NCBI RefSeq assembly: GCF_013426915.1
Contig: NZ_AP023180.1
Coordinates: forward strand, 1,116,001 to 1,180,000
Length of the DNA: 64,000 bases
Origin: Paraburkholderia sp. PGU19
GTDB taxonomy: Bacteria; Pseudomonadota; Gammaproteobacteria; Burkholderiales; Burkholderiaceae
Direction: 5' to 3'
The position numbers and the translations under genes are program-made. Shown one piece after another: positions 9,538-18,183 of this stretch (position 1 is its first letter; each line of letters opens with the position of its first letter). A model generated the notes under the pieces. It saw nothing but the letters and a program-made list of their open reading frames with translations, did no database searches and was not told where the DNA came from.

Positions 9538-11190
9538 ATGTCGCGCGACACCTCTTCACCGACGGAGACCCGCTTGAGCGAACCGAACCAACCCGACCCG
9601 TCGTCCGCCCCGCCGTCCGCCCCTTCGAAGCCCGCCGGGCCGCCGGGCCCGCCCGCGCAGCCACCGCTGCAGGGCGGCCAGCTCGTGCTCGCGACCTTCG
9701 CCGTCGCGCTCGCCACGTTCATGAACGTGCTGGACACGTCGATCGCCAACGTTGCGATTCCAACCATCTCGGGCAACCTCGGTGTCTCCGTCGATGAAGG
9801 CACGTGGGTCATCACCGTGTTTGCTGCATCGAATGCCGTATCGATTCCGCTGACGGGCTGGTTCACGCAGCGCTTCGGGCAGATCAAGCTGTTCGTCGCC
9901 GCGATTCTCGGCTTCGTGATTGCATCGTGGCTGTGCGGCGTGGCGCCGTCGCTGCCCATTCTGCTGTTCGCACGTGTGTTGCAGGGCGTGGTGGCGGGTC
10001 CGCTGATTCCGCTGTCGCAAGCCATTCTGCTCAGCTCATGGCCAAAGGCGAAATCGTCGACGGCGCTTGCGCTATGGGCGATGACGGCGACCGTCGGCCC
10101 GATCGCGGGCCCGGCGCTCGGCGGCTGGATCACGGATAGTTATTCATGGTCGTGGATCTTCTACATCAACATTCCTGTCGGCATTTTCGCGGCGGGCGTC
10201 ACATGGATGATCTACCGCATGCGCGAAACGCCAACCCGCAAGCTGCCCATCGACGTCGTCGGTCTCGGCCTGCTGGTCACGTGGGTCGCGTCGCTGCAGA
10301 TCATGCTCGACAAGGGCAAGGATCTCGACTGGTTCGGCTCGCCCGTGATCGTCGCGCTCGCCGTTACGGCCGTCATCAGCTTCGCGTTCTTCCTGGTCTG
10401 GGAGCTGACGGAGCCGAACCCGATCGTCGATTTGCGGCTCTTCACGCAGCGCAACTTCCTCGGCGGGACGATCGCGATTTCGGTCGCGTACGGCGTGTTC
10501 TTCGGCAACCTCGTGCTGTTGCCGCAATGGATGCAGGAGTACCTGAACTACCGTTCCGTCGACGCCGGCCTCGTCACCGCGCCGCTCGGCATCTTCGCGG
10601 TGATCCTCGCGCCCGTGATGGGCCGCGTGCTGCCGCGCTCCGACGCGCGCATCATCGCGACGCTCGCCTTCGTCGGCTTCGCGATCGTGTTCTTCATGCG
10701 CTCGAACTACGTGGTCGAGATCGACACGTGGCATCTGGTGCTGCCCACCTTGCTGCAAGGCATCCCAATGGCGATGTTCTTCGTGCCGCTGACAGCCATC
10801 ATTCTGTCCGGGCAGCCCGGCCCGAAGATTCCGGCGGCGGCGGGCCTGTCGAACTTCGTGCGCGTGTTTTGCGGCGCGGTGGGCACGTCGATCGCGGGTA
10901 CGGCGTGGAACAGCCGCACGATCCTGCATCACGAGCGCCTGACCGAACAGGCCAACGCAAACAACCCTGTTTTCGCGCAGCAGATGGACAACACGCAGAC
11001 GCTGTTGCACGTCAGCCCGTCGACATCGAATGCGCTGTTCGATTTCACCGTGAACACGCAGGCCGCGATGATGGGACTGAACGATATTTTCTATGCGTCG
11101 GCGATCATCTTCGTGCTGATCATTCCGCTTATCTGGATCACGCGGCCCGCGCGCGGCGGCGGTGGCGCGGATGCGTCGGGCGCGCATTGA
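9538..11190 (+). CDS. MFS multidrug exporter, DHA2 family (EmrB/QacA type)
   Basis: A 14-helix drug:proton antiporter of the inner membrane. After a Pro-rich cytoplasmic N-terminus (SSAPPSAPSKPAGPPGPPAQPP) come helix 1 with the conserved LDTSIANVAIPTI motif of EmrB-type proteins, WVITVFAASNAVSIPLTGW, the motif-C-like GPALGGWITDSYSWSWIFYINIPVG block, and further helices to residue 545. I use the ATG at 9538 (550 residues); a TTG at 9574 with GGAGA at good spacing is an alternative start. No EmrA-like membrane-fusion partner is adjacent, which is unusual for this subfamily. It converges on the AraC regulator (23 bp between the genes), so that regulator is not obviously its own. Confidence 0.88.
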   Translation: MSRDTSSPTETRLSEPNQPDPSSAPPSAPSKPAGPPGPPAQPPLQGGQLVLATFAVALATFMNVLDTSIANVAIPTISGNLGVSVDEGTWVITVFAASNAVSIPLTGWFTQRFGQIKLFVAAILGFVIASWLCGVAPSLPILLFARVLQGVVAGPLIPLSQAILLSSWPKAKSSTALALWAMTATVGPIAGPALGGWITDSYSWSWIFYINIPVGIFAAGVTWMIYRMRETPTRKLPIDVVGLGLLVTWVASLQIMLDKGKDLDWFGSPVIVALAVTAVISFAFFLVWELTEPNPIVDLRLFTQRNFLGGTIAISVAYGVFFGNLVLLPQWMQEYLNYRSVDAGLVTAPLGIFAVILAPVMGRVLPRSDARIIATLAFVGFAIVFFMRSNYVVEIDTWHLVLPTLLQGIPMAMFFVPLTAIILSGQPGPKIPAAAGLSNFVRVFCGAVGTSIAGTAWNSRTILHHERLTEQANANNPVFAQQMDNTQTLLHVSPSTSNALFDFTVNTQAAMMGLNDIFYASAIIFVLIIPLIWITRPARGGGGADASGAH

Positions 11191-11212
11191 TGCGGGTGTC
11201 GTCGGGTGAGAC

Positions 11213-11968
11213 CTAGCGGAAAAAGCGCGCGGGCGTCTCGCCCAGCGCGTCCTTGAACACCGCGATAAACGACGACACGTCGCTATAGCCGACCTCGAGC
11301 GCCACCTGCGTGACGCTCGCGCCGGCACCGAGCCGCAACAACGCCGTCAACAGGCGCAGTTGCTGGCGCCACTGGCCGAACGTCAGCCCCGTTTCCTTCG
11401 CGAAGAGGCGCGCCGCCGTGCGCGCGGTGATCGACGCCTGCTCGGCGAAATCGTCGAGCACGCCGGCGCGGGCCGGATCGGCGGCGAGCGCATCGGCGAT
11501 GTGCCGCGCGCGCAGATCGCGCGGATAGACCAGCGACAGCGCCACTTCCGTCAGCCGTGGCAAGCGGTCAGAGATCACGGCCAGCAGGCGAAGCTGCTCG
11601 GCGTCGGCGGGCGCGCTCGCGTCGAATTGGGACGCCGCGCCGAGCAACTCGTCCATCAGACCGTTCACAGCCACGACGCAGCAGCGCGCGGGCACGGGCA
11701 GCGCGTCCTCGTCGGCGTACAGGATGCGCAGCACGACGGGCGTCGCCGACGACATCCTGTGCAACACGCCCGGCAACATCCAGACAGCGTGATGCGACGG
11801 CGCGACCCACAGCCCGCCTTCCGTATGCACGGCCAGCACGCCTTCCGCGACCTGCACGAACTGCGCACGGCGCATGCTCCGCCACGGCTGATCGAGCGCG
11901 TCGTGACGCACGCCCAGCACGAAAGCCGAACGCGCGACAGAATCGGGATCGAGGAAAGCAGCGCTCAT
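11213..11968 (-). CDS. AraC-family transcriptional regulator with cupin-like sensor domain
   Basis: A 251-residue regulator. The N-terminal half has the cupin-type effector domain, with the GGLWVAPSHHAVWMLPGVLHRM strand pattern at about residues 51-72. The C-terminal 100 residues form the two-helix-turn-helix AraC domain (ARTAARLFAKETGLTFGQWRQQLRLL and VTQVALEVGYSDVSSFIAVFKDALGETPARFFR). The VGYSDVSSFIAVFK signature is typical of the second HTH. It is divergent from the yqjI operon, with 180 bp between start codons, and convergent with the DHA2 exporter. The effector and targets cannot be read from the sequence. Confidence 0.88.
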   Translation of the reverse strand: MSAAFLDPDSVARSAFVLGVRHDALDQPWRSMRRAQFVQVAEGVLAVHTEGGLWVAPSHHAVWMLPGVLHRMSSATPVVLRILYADEDALPVPARCCVVAVNGLMDELLGAASQFDASAPADAEQLRLLAVISDRLPRLTEVALSLVYPRDLRARHIADALAADPARAGVLDDFAEQASITARTAARLFAKETGLTFGQWRQQLRLLTALLRLGAGASVTQVALEVGYSDVSSFIAVFKDALGETPARFFR

Positions 11969-12086
11969 TGGAAGTGTCCGTTTAGCCCTGTTGGGGACCG
12001 AAACCCATCAAGACTAGCATGCTGACCGCTTGCATGCTTCATCGCAGTGCGACGCCGCGATCCGCCGAACAAATTCGAGATTTGGC

Positions 12087-12118
12087 TTGACGAACTATCT
12101 TTAGATATATATCTTACG
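12087..12118 (+). promoter_or_regulatory. promoter with overlapping PadR-type operator before yqjI
   Basis: TTGACG at 12087-12092 and TATCTT at 12110-12115 are spaced by 17 bases, a good sigma-70 arrangement. The -10 element lies in an AT-rich, near-perfect palindrome TTAGATATATATCTTA (12101-12116) and is followed by further TATCTTA/GATACATCTTA units up to about 12130. PadR proteins including E. coli YqjI bind such inverted repeats at their own promoters, so autorepression is inferred. Confidence 0.6.
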
Positions 12119-12148
12119 ATACATCTTAAGACATTCGGAGATGCCGAC

Positions 12149-12931
12149 ATGCGCCATCACCATCATCGTTTTTCCCGTGAATTCGCGCGCGACGCTGACT
12201 TTGCGCGCGATCCCGCGTTCTTTGGCTTTTACGAACGCTTCCAGATGTTCAGAGACGCGATCGGCCGCCATCAGCGCGGCGGCGGCCGGCACGGCGGGCC
12301 GTTCGGCGGCGGCGCAGGCGGTCCGTTCGGAGGCGGCTTCGGCGGAGGATTCGGCGGCGAAGGCGACGGCTTCCCGCGCGGCCGCAAGTTTACGTCTGAC
12401 GATCTGCAACTGCTGCTGCTCGCGCTGATCGACGAACAGCCGCGCCACGGCTACGAGCTGATCAAGGCGCTCGAAGCGCGCTCGAACGGCTTCTACACGC
12501 CGAGCCCCGGCATGGTGTACCCGGCGCTCACGTATCTGGAAGAACTCAGCTATGTGACCGTGCAGCTCGAAGGCAACCGCAAGCGCTACTCGCTCGCCGA
12601 CGCCGGCCGCGAGTACCTCGCCAGCAACCGCGAGCGTGCCGACCTGATGCTCGCCAAGCTCTCGCATATCGCCCGCAAGATGGACTCGGTGCGCCGCGCG
12701 TTCGCGGGCGAGGGCCAACAAGGCGAAGCCGGCGACGACGCGGGCGAATACGGCGGCTGGCTGCCCGAGTTCGTGCAGGCGCGGCGCGCGCTGAAACATG
12801 CGCTGCTGCTGCGCGACAACGCATCGCCGGACGAGCAGCGGCGCATCGCGGCGATCCTCGCGCGCGCCACGGCCGAAATCGAAAGCAAGCCGCGCGAGAA
12901 CGGCGGCAAAACGTCGGGCGAACCCGCTTAA
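12149..12931 (+). CDS. yqjI: PadR-family metal-responsive regulator, YqjI-like
   Basis: A 260-residue protein from the ATG at 12149 (GGAG eight bases upstream; a longer in-frame ORF has no ribosome site). Its N-terminus is His-rich (MRHHHHRF, more His near residues 38-46), followed by a Gly/Phe-rich linker (residues about 47-75) and then a PadR winged-helix domain (LLLLALIDEQPRHGYELIKALEAR ... YTPSPGMVYPALTYLEELSYV) and a helical C-terminal domain. E. coli YqjI has a His-rich N-terminus, binds nickel and represses yqjH and itself. The same pair is adjacent here (yqjH starts 35 bp later), so this is most likely the orthologous nickel/iron-responsive repressor. The third gene of the operon is an MFS transporter. 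Confidence 0.88.
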   Translation: MRHHHHRFSREFARDADFARDPAFFGFYERFQMFRDAIGRHQRGGGRHGGPFGGGAGGPFGGGFGGGFGGEGDGFPRGRKFTSDDLQLLLLALIDEQPRHGYELIKALEARSNGFYTPSPGMVYPALTYLEELSYVTVQLEGNRKRYSLADAGREYLASNRERADLMLAKLSHIARKMDSVRRAFAGEGQQGEAGDDAGEYGGWLPEFVQARRALKHALLLRDNASPDEQRRIAAILARATAEIESKPRENGGKTSGEPA

Positions 12932-12965
12932 TGCAGCCGATCCAACGACATCGAGAGAACACCTT

Positions 12966-13784
12966 ATGCAAGCAACCCGAACCGATCTGACTGTGACGCG
13001 CGTGCGTCATCCGCTGAAATTCCGTCTGCTGCAAGTGAAGAACGTCGAGGCCGTCACGCCGCATCTGATCCGCGTGACGCTGACGGGCGACGATCTGCAC
13101 GACTTCGTATCGGCATCCTTCGACGATCACCTGAAAGTGTTCTTCCCCGCGCCCGGCGAAGACAAACCGACGCTGCCCGTAGCGGGGCCCGACGGCCCCG
13201 TGTTTCCCGCCGACCGCCCGCGCCCCGTCGCGCGCGATTTCACGCCGAAGCGTTTCGACCGCGACGCGCGCGAACTCGAGCTGGAGTTCGCGATGCACGA
13301 AGCCGGTCCCGCTGCCGAATGGGCGGCGCAGGCGAAGGCCGGGCAATACCTCGGCATCGGCGGCCCGCGCGGCTCGTTCGTGGTGCCGACGGGCTTCGAC
13401 TGGCATCTGCTGATCGGCGACGATACCGCCCTGCCCGCCATCGGCCGGCGTCTTGCGGAACTGCCGCAAGGCTCGCGCGTCGCGGCCGTGATCGAAGTCG
13501 CCGATCCTTCCGCGTGCATCGAGTTCGATACGCAGACCGATCTGTATATCGAATGGCGTTATCGAAGCGAGGGTGCATATCGAGGCGCAGAGTTGCTGAA
13601 AGCGGTGCGCGAAACGTTCCTGCCGGACGGTGACGGCTACGTGTGGGCAGCGGGCGAAGCGGCAACGATGCGCGCGGTGCGCTCGCTGCTCGTCAACGAA
13701 CGCGGCATCGACAAATCGCGCGTCCGCGCGTCCGCCTACTGGAAACAGGGCGAGCAGGCCGTCCACGAAAATCTCGACGACTGA
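12966..13784 (+). CDS. yqjH: siderophore-interacting protein / NADPH-dependent ferric-chelate reductase
   Basis: A 272-residue cytoplasmic flavoprotein from the ATG at 12966. It has an N-terminal FAD-binding beta-barrel (LQVKNVEAVTPHLIRVTLTGDDL; AGQYLGIGGPRGSFVV) and a C-terminal NADPH-binding SIP domain (LLIGDDTALPAIGRRL near residue 144; VWAAGEAATMRAVRSLL near residue 225; ASAYWKQGE near the end). These are the diagnostic motifs of the ViuB/YqjH family, which reduces ferric siderophore complexes to release iron. Its position directly behind yqjI supports metal-controlled expression. The end of the gene lies 25 bp before the probable TTG start of the MFS gene. Confidence 0.9.
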   Translation: MQATRTDLTVTRVRHPLKFRLLQVKNVEAVTPHLIRVTLTGDDLHDFVSASFDDHLKVFFPAPGEDKPTLPVAGPDGPVFPADRPRPVARDFTPKRFDRDARELELEFAMHEAGPAAEWAAQAKAGQYLGIGGPRGSFVVPTGFDWHLLIGDDTALPAIGRRLAELPQGSRVAAVIEVADPSACIEFDTQTDLYIEWRYRSEGAYRGAELLKAVRETFLPDGDGYVWAAGEAATMRAVRSLLVNERGIDKSRVRASAYWKQGEQAVHENLDD

Positions 13785-13809
13785 CGCCTCAATCAAACGG
13801 AGCCATGCA

Positions 13810-15066
13810 TTGCTCTCATTGAACGAATCACACGAGCGGCGCCTGCTGTGGCTGCTCGCGCTTACGCAATTCACGATCATCATGGACTTCATGGTGATGA
13901 TGCCGCTCGGCCCGCAGATCATGCATGCGTTCCAGATCTCGCCCGCGCGGTTCGCGACGGCCGTCTCGGCGTATTCGTGGTGCTCCGGGCTATCGGGCCT
14001 GCTGGCCGCCACGTATATCGACCGCTTCGACCGGCGGCGTCTGTTGCTTGCCATCTACGCGCTGTTCGCGCTGTCGAACCTCGGCTGCGCGCTCGCGCCG
14101 AACTTTCCGCTGCTGCTCGTGGCGCGCGCGTTCGCGGGCATTACGGGGGGCGTGCTTGCTTCCGTGGTGATGGCGATCGTCGGCGACGTGATTCCTGTCG
14201 CGCGGCGTGGTGCGGCGACGGGCACGATCATGACGGCCTTCTCGCTGGCGGCGATCGCGGGCGTGCCGGCGGGCGTGATGCTGGGCGCGCATTTCGGCTG
14301 GGCATCGCCATTTGTGTTGCTCGTCGTGCTGTCCTGCGTGATCTGGATGGGCGGTTTGCGCGTGGTGCCGTCGCTGACCGAGCATCTGCAGAGACAGCGC
14401 GTGCCGCTCGCGCAGGTGTTGCCTGATTTGTGGCGGTTGTTCGCAAATCCGCGGCATCTGAACGCGTTTGCGCTGACGTTTGTCGTGATGGTCGGGCACA
14501 TGCTGGTGATTCCGTTCATCGCGCCGACGCTTGTCGCCAATCACGGTGTCGCGCCTGCCAATCTGTCGTGGCTGTATATGGCGGGCGGCGCCGCCACCTT
14601 CTTCACGTCGCGCCGCGTTGGCGCGCTCTCGGATCGCTTTGGCAAGAAGCGCGTGTTTCGCGTCGCTGCTTTGCTGTCGGTGTTGCCTGTGCTGTTCGTC
14701 ACGCATCTGCCCGACCTGCCGTTTTATGCGTTGGTGTTGTTCTTTCCTGTGTTCATGGTCGCGCTGTCGTCGCGGATGGTACCGATGCAGGCGCTGCTCA
14801 CGACCGTTCCAGCGCCGCAGACGCGTGGTGCGTTTCTTAGCGCGAACAGCGCGGTGCAGGCGATGGGCACGGGATGCGGTGCCTGGTTCGGCGGTTTGTT
14901 GCTGTCGACGACTTCGCAGGGGCAAATTGCGGGTTATGGCACGGTTGGATGGCTGGCGGCGGCTGCCGCGGTGCTCGCGTGTGGGTGGATTGGGCGTGTG
15001 AGTGGCGCTGGTGATGCCACTGCGGTGACGCCTGCGGCGGGCGTTGAGGTGGTTGGCGAGGCGTGA
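13810..15066 (+). CDS. MFS transporter, DHA1-like, third gene of the yqjI operon
   Basis: A 12-helix major facilitator protein of 418 residues. There is no suitable in-frame ATG, and the only nearby ATG (13805) is out of frame and stops after five codons. I choose TTG at 13810, which has GGAG seven bases upstream; TTG at 13819 is also possible. The first helix WLLALTQFTIIMDFMVMMPLGP and the loop DRFDRRRLLL are typical, and the central loop RRVGALSDRFGKKRVFR marks the second half. The substrate is unknown. Position after a ferric-siderophore reductase and a metal repressor suggests export or import linked to metal or siderophore handling, but that is inference only. Confidence 0.8.
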   Translation: MLSLNESHERRLLWLLALTQFTIIMDFMVMMPLGPQIMHAFQISPARFATAVSAYSWCSGLSGLLAATYIDRFDRRRLLLAIYALFALSNLGCALAPNFPLLLVARAFAGITGGVLASVVMAIVGDVIPVARRGAATGTIMTAFSLAAIAGVPAGVMLGAHFGWASPFVLLVVLSCVIWMGGLRVVPSLTEHLQRQRVPLAQVLPDLWRLFANPRHLNAFALTFVVMVGHMLVIPFIAPTLVANHGVAPANLSWLYMAGGAATFFTSRRVGALSDRFGKKRVFRVAALLSVLPVLFVTHLPDLPFYALVLFFPVFMVALSSRMVPMQALLTTVPAPQTRGAFLSANSAVQAMGTGCGAWFGGLLLSTTSQGQIAGYGTVGWLAAAAAVLACGWIGRVSGAGDATAVTPAAGVEVVGEA

Positions 15067-15124
15067 AGCTTTTCGGGGTGGCCGTTTGCCCCTGGGCGGG
15101 GCGAACGGTTTGGTTGTTCCGCCC

Positions 15125-15223
15125 TTTGCGCTGGCATCCGCGCTTTGCCTTCGCGCTTCATGCGTCGCCCCGCACAGGGGCGACGCTTGAAGCGCGCTAA
15201 CAAATCGCGGATGCCAGCGCAAA
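15125..15223. repeat. short palindromic repeat of the same family as 3308-4062
   Basis: TTTGCGCTGGCATCCGCG at 15125-15142 is the exact complement of CGCGGATGCCAGCGCAAA at 15206-15223. Between them, CGCTTCATGCGTCGCCCC and GGGGCGACGCTTGAAGCG form the inner stem. These are the same sequence units that form the outer arms of the large repeat near 3.3-4.1 kb. It lies just after the MFS gene and may act as its 3' structure. Confidence 0.85.
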
Positions 15224-15473
15224 AACACCCCCCCACCACCACAAACTCAAACCCACCAAAAAAACCCTACCGGCCAAAGCCCGCCCCGAAAGCCACGAAC
15301 GATACAATCATAACAACTTCCGATACGATTCTTCCAACTCTCCAAGAAATCCCTAATCATATAGGGACCAAATGTTATTGACGCACCATATCCATGATGC
15401 GAAGATCACAACACACACCGCGATCCAATCGCGAAACATAAGAATTCGTCATACCGACGAAGGAGACTCCAGG

Positions 15474-17072
15474 ATGAGTGAGCCGGTTGCGGTCGCGGCC
15501 GCTTCATCGCCCCGTGTGCCATTGATCCGCGTTGCAGGCGTCACCAAGAAATTCGGTGGCGTGCAGGCGCTGCGCGGCGTCAACCTGGAAGTCCTGCCGG
15601 GTGAGGTGCACGCGCTGCTCGGCGAAAACGGCGCAGGCAAATCCACCCTCATCAAGATCCTGAGCGGCGTCCACACATACGACGAAGGCTCGATCGAAAT
15701 CGCCGGCCAGAAAGTCGCGTTCGAATCGCCAGCAAAGTCGCGCGAGGCTGGCGTCGCCGTCGTCTATCAGGACCTCAGTCTCGTCGAGTCGCTGTCCGTC
15801 GGCGCCAATCTGATGCTCGGACGCGAGCCACGCACAAGACTCGGCTTCGTCAGGCAGCGCGAACTGATGGCGCAGGTCGGCGCCTTTCTGCACGAACACA
15901 ATATCCCGCTCGATCCGCGCGTGCCCGTCGATTCGCTGCCCTTCGCGTACCGCCAAATGACGGAGATCTGCAAGGCGCTGATGGGCGACGTGCGCGTGCT
16001 CATCCTCGACGAACCAACGTCCGCGCTCACGGGCGGCGAAGAACAGATTCTCTTCGACGCAATCCGCACCGTGACGGCGCGCGGCGTCGGTGTGATCTAC
16101 GTGACACACCGGCTGAACGAGGTGTTTCGCATTTCGCAGCGCGTGACCGTGTTCCGCGATGGTGCAAACGCCGGCCATTTCGCCACGGCCGACACCGACA
16201 TGAAACAACTCGTCGCGGCGATCGTCGGCCCGCGTCATGCTGCTATGCAGGCCCGACAGGAAACCTCCACGGGCGCGTCGGCGCAAAGCACAGCAGAACA
16301 AACTGCCGCGCAGAGCACGCTCGGTGCTCCCGTGCTGAGCCTGTCGAACGTGAGCAACGCGCGTTTGCATAACGTGAATTTCACCGTGCGTAAGGGCGAA
16401 GTGCACGGTCTTGCGGGACTGATCGGCAGCGGCCGCACCGAGGTATTGCAGACCATCTTCGGCCTGCTGCCGATCGACGCCGGTGCGATCGAACTCGACG
16501 GCAAGCCGCTCGCCGCGCGCCGCCCCGGCGACGCGATCCAGCGCGGTATCGCGCTCGTGCCGGAAGACCGGCATCTGCAAGGACTCGTGCTCGATCATTC
16601 GATCGAACGCAATCTGACCTTGCCGCGCCTGCCGCAGTTTTCGCGCGGCGGCTGGTTGCGCGCGCAAGCAGCGGCGCAACAGGCACGCGCGGCGATGAAG
16701 CAGCTTTCCGTGAAGGCGCCCGATGCGTCGACACACGTGAAATTTCTCTCCGGCGGCAACCAGCAGAAAGTCGTGTTCGCCAAATGGAATCATCCGCGAC
16801 CGAAAGTGTTGCTGCTCGATGAGCCGACTGTTGGCGTCGATGTCGGCGCGCGTGAAGAAATCTACGGCGTGGTGCGCGACGCGGCACGCGCGGGCACGGG
16901 CGTCGTCGTGGTGTCGTCGGATCTGGACGAGCTGTTGCGGCTGTGCGACCGCATTTCCATTGTGGTGGATGGCTCGATCGTGCGAACCGTCGAGCGCGCG
17001 CAGCTACGCACGGCCGAAGAACTGCACCATCTCATCCAACTTCCCCGGCCTACCGAAGAGCTTGCAACATGA
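15474..17072 (+). CDS. sugar ABC transporter ATP-binding protein (RbsA/XylG-like, two ABC domains)
   Basis: A 532-residue tandem ATPase from the ATG at 15474 (AGGAGA upstream). The N-terminal domain has Walker A GENGAGKST, Walker B VLILDEPTSAL and a weak signature. The C-terminal domain has a degenerate Walker A (GLIGSGRTEV), signature LSGGNQQKV and Walker B VLLLDEPTVGVDV. This asymmetry is the rule in the CUT2 (ribose/xylose/galactose) family. The last codons overlap the permease start by ATGA, so the genes are translationally coupled. Gene order ATPase, permease, binding protein is a CUT2 operon; no sugar kinase or isomerase is present to indicate the substrate. Confidence 0.93.
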   Translation: MSEPVAVAAASSPRVPLIRVAGVTKKFGGVQALRGVNLEVLPGEVHALLGENGAGKSTLIKILSGVHTYDEGSIEIAGQKVAFESPAKSREAGVAVVYQDLSLVESLSVGANLMLGREPRTRLGFVRQRELMAQVGAFLHEHNIPLDPRVPVDSLPFAYRQMTEICKALMGDVRVLILDEPTSALTGGEEQILFDAIRTVTARGVGVIYVTHRLNEVFRISQRVTVFRDGANAGHFATADTDMKQLVAAIVGPRHAAMQARQETSTGASAQSTAEQTAAQSTLGAPVLSLSNVSNARLHNVNFTVRKGEVHGLAGLIGSGRTEVLQTIFGLLPIDAGAIELDGKPLAARRPGDAIQRGIALVPEDRHLQGLVLDHSIERNLTLPRLPQFSRGGWLRAQAAAQQARAAMKQLSVKAPDASTHVKFLSGGNQQKVVFAKWNHPRPKVLLLDEPTVGVDVGAREEIYGVVRDAARAGTGVVVVSSDLDELLRLCDRISIVVDGSIVRTVERAQLRTAEELHHLIQLPRPTEELAT

Positions 17073-18066
17073 ACGAGTCAGTTTCGCCGATGCCCGCAGA
17101 ACAACAGGCCACTCAGCGTCGCGGCCGCGCGTGGCGCATTGCGCGGCGTCTGCTACAGGGCGATCGCCCGTACATGCTGTACATCGCGTTTGCGATCCTG
17201 CTGGTGGTGTTCAGCTTTGCGTCGCCGTGGTTCCTGTCGATCGACAACTTCCTCAATATCGGGCGGCAAACTGCCCTCGTGTCGATCATCGCGATCGGCA
17301 TGACGTTCGTCATCATCGCACGGCAGATCGATCTGTCCGTGGGTTCGGCGCTGGCGCTGTCGGGCATGTCGGCCGCGCTTGCGATGTCGCACATCAGCGA
17401 TAGCTGGATCGTCGGCGCGATTGCGGGCATCGGCACGGGCGCGATCGTCGGCGCGATCAACGGCTTCGTCACGACGCGCCTGAACATTCCTTCGTTTCTC
17501 GTCACGCTCGGCACATTGAGCGCGGCGCGCGGCCTCGCGCTGATGGTCACGACCACACGGCCCGAGATCATCACCAACGACCACTTCATCGCGATCTTCG
17601 GCGAAGGCGATATTGCAGGCGTCCCGTGCCGATTCTGTGGACCCTGCTCGCCGTGATCGGCGGCATTCTGCTGCTGCACTACAGCGTATTCGGCCGGCAG
17701 ATTTACGCGGCAGGCGGCAACCCGACTGCCGCGCTCTATTCGGGCATCAACATCCGGCGCGTCACGACGCTAGCTTTCGTGCTGACGGGCGTGCTTGCCG
17801 GTCTCGCCGCGCTCGTGCTGTCCGCGCGGTCGCATGCGGCACGGCCGGACGTCGTGCAGGGTATGGAACTCGATGTGATCGCATCCGTCACGCTGGGCGG
17901 CTGCAGTCTGTTCGGCGGACGCGGCTTCATTCTCGGCACGCTCCTCGGCAGTCTGATCATCGGCACGCTGAACAACGGCCTCGTGCTGCTCGGCGTCAGT
18001 TCGTCGCTGCAACTCGTCATCAAGGGCGTCATCATCGTCGCGGCAGTCGCGTTCACCCGCAAATGA
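17069..18066 (+). pseudogene. sugar ABC transporter permease (RbsC-like), single-base frameshift
   Basis: The integral membrane subunit of the CUT2 importer. The first part from the ATG at 17069 contains helices and the family motif ARQIDLSVGSALALSGM and reads to ...GEGDIAGVP, where the frame degenerates to CRFCGPCSP. One frame over, VPILWTLLAVIGGILLLHYSVFGRQIYAAGGN continues exactly as expected, up to the stop at 18066, with the conserved ASVTLGGCSLFGGRG and GTLLGSLIIGTLNNGLVLL motifs. One extra C in the CCC run at 17623-17625 gives a 332-residue protein of usual size. Since flanking ATPase and binding protein are intact, the break is more likely a sequence error than decay. Confidence 0.87.
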
Positions 18067-18183
18067 GCATCGCGCGGTGAGAGTCAATCGGCCTTTCGCG
18101 CATGCGGCGTTGCGCGCGAGGCCATAAAGGGCAATTCCAAAAACGGCAGGAGACGCAGTACATCACGACCAACGGAGGAAAAC

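Noticed and set aside
10144..11328. A 394-codon minus-strand ORF opposite the DHA2 exporter
   Set aside because: Composition is dominated by Arg, Asp, His and Glu with no recognisable motif; it is a shadow of the exporter gene and partly of the AraC gene.
12546..14054. A 502-codon minus-strand ORF opposite yqjH and the MFS gene
   Set aside because: Its translation is Arg/His/Ala-rich without domains and it is the antisense shadow of well-supported plus-strand genes, a usual effect in GC-rich DNA.
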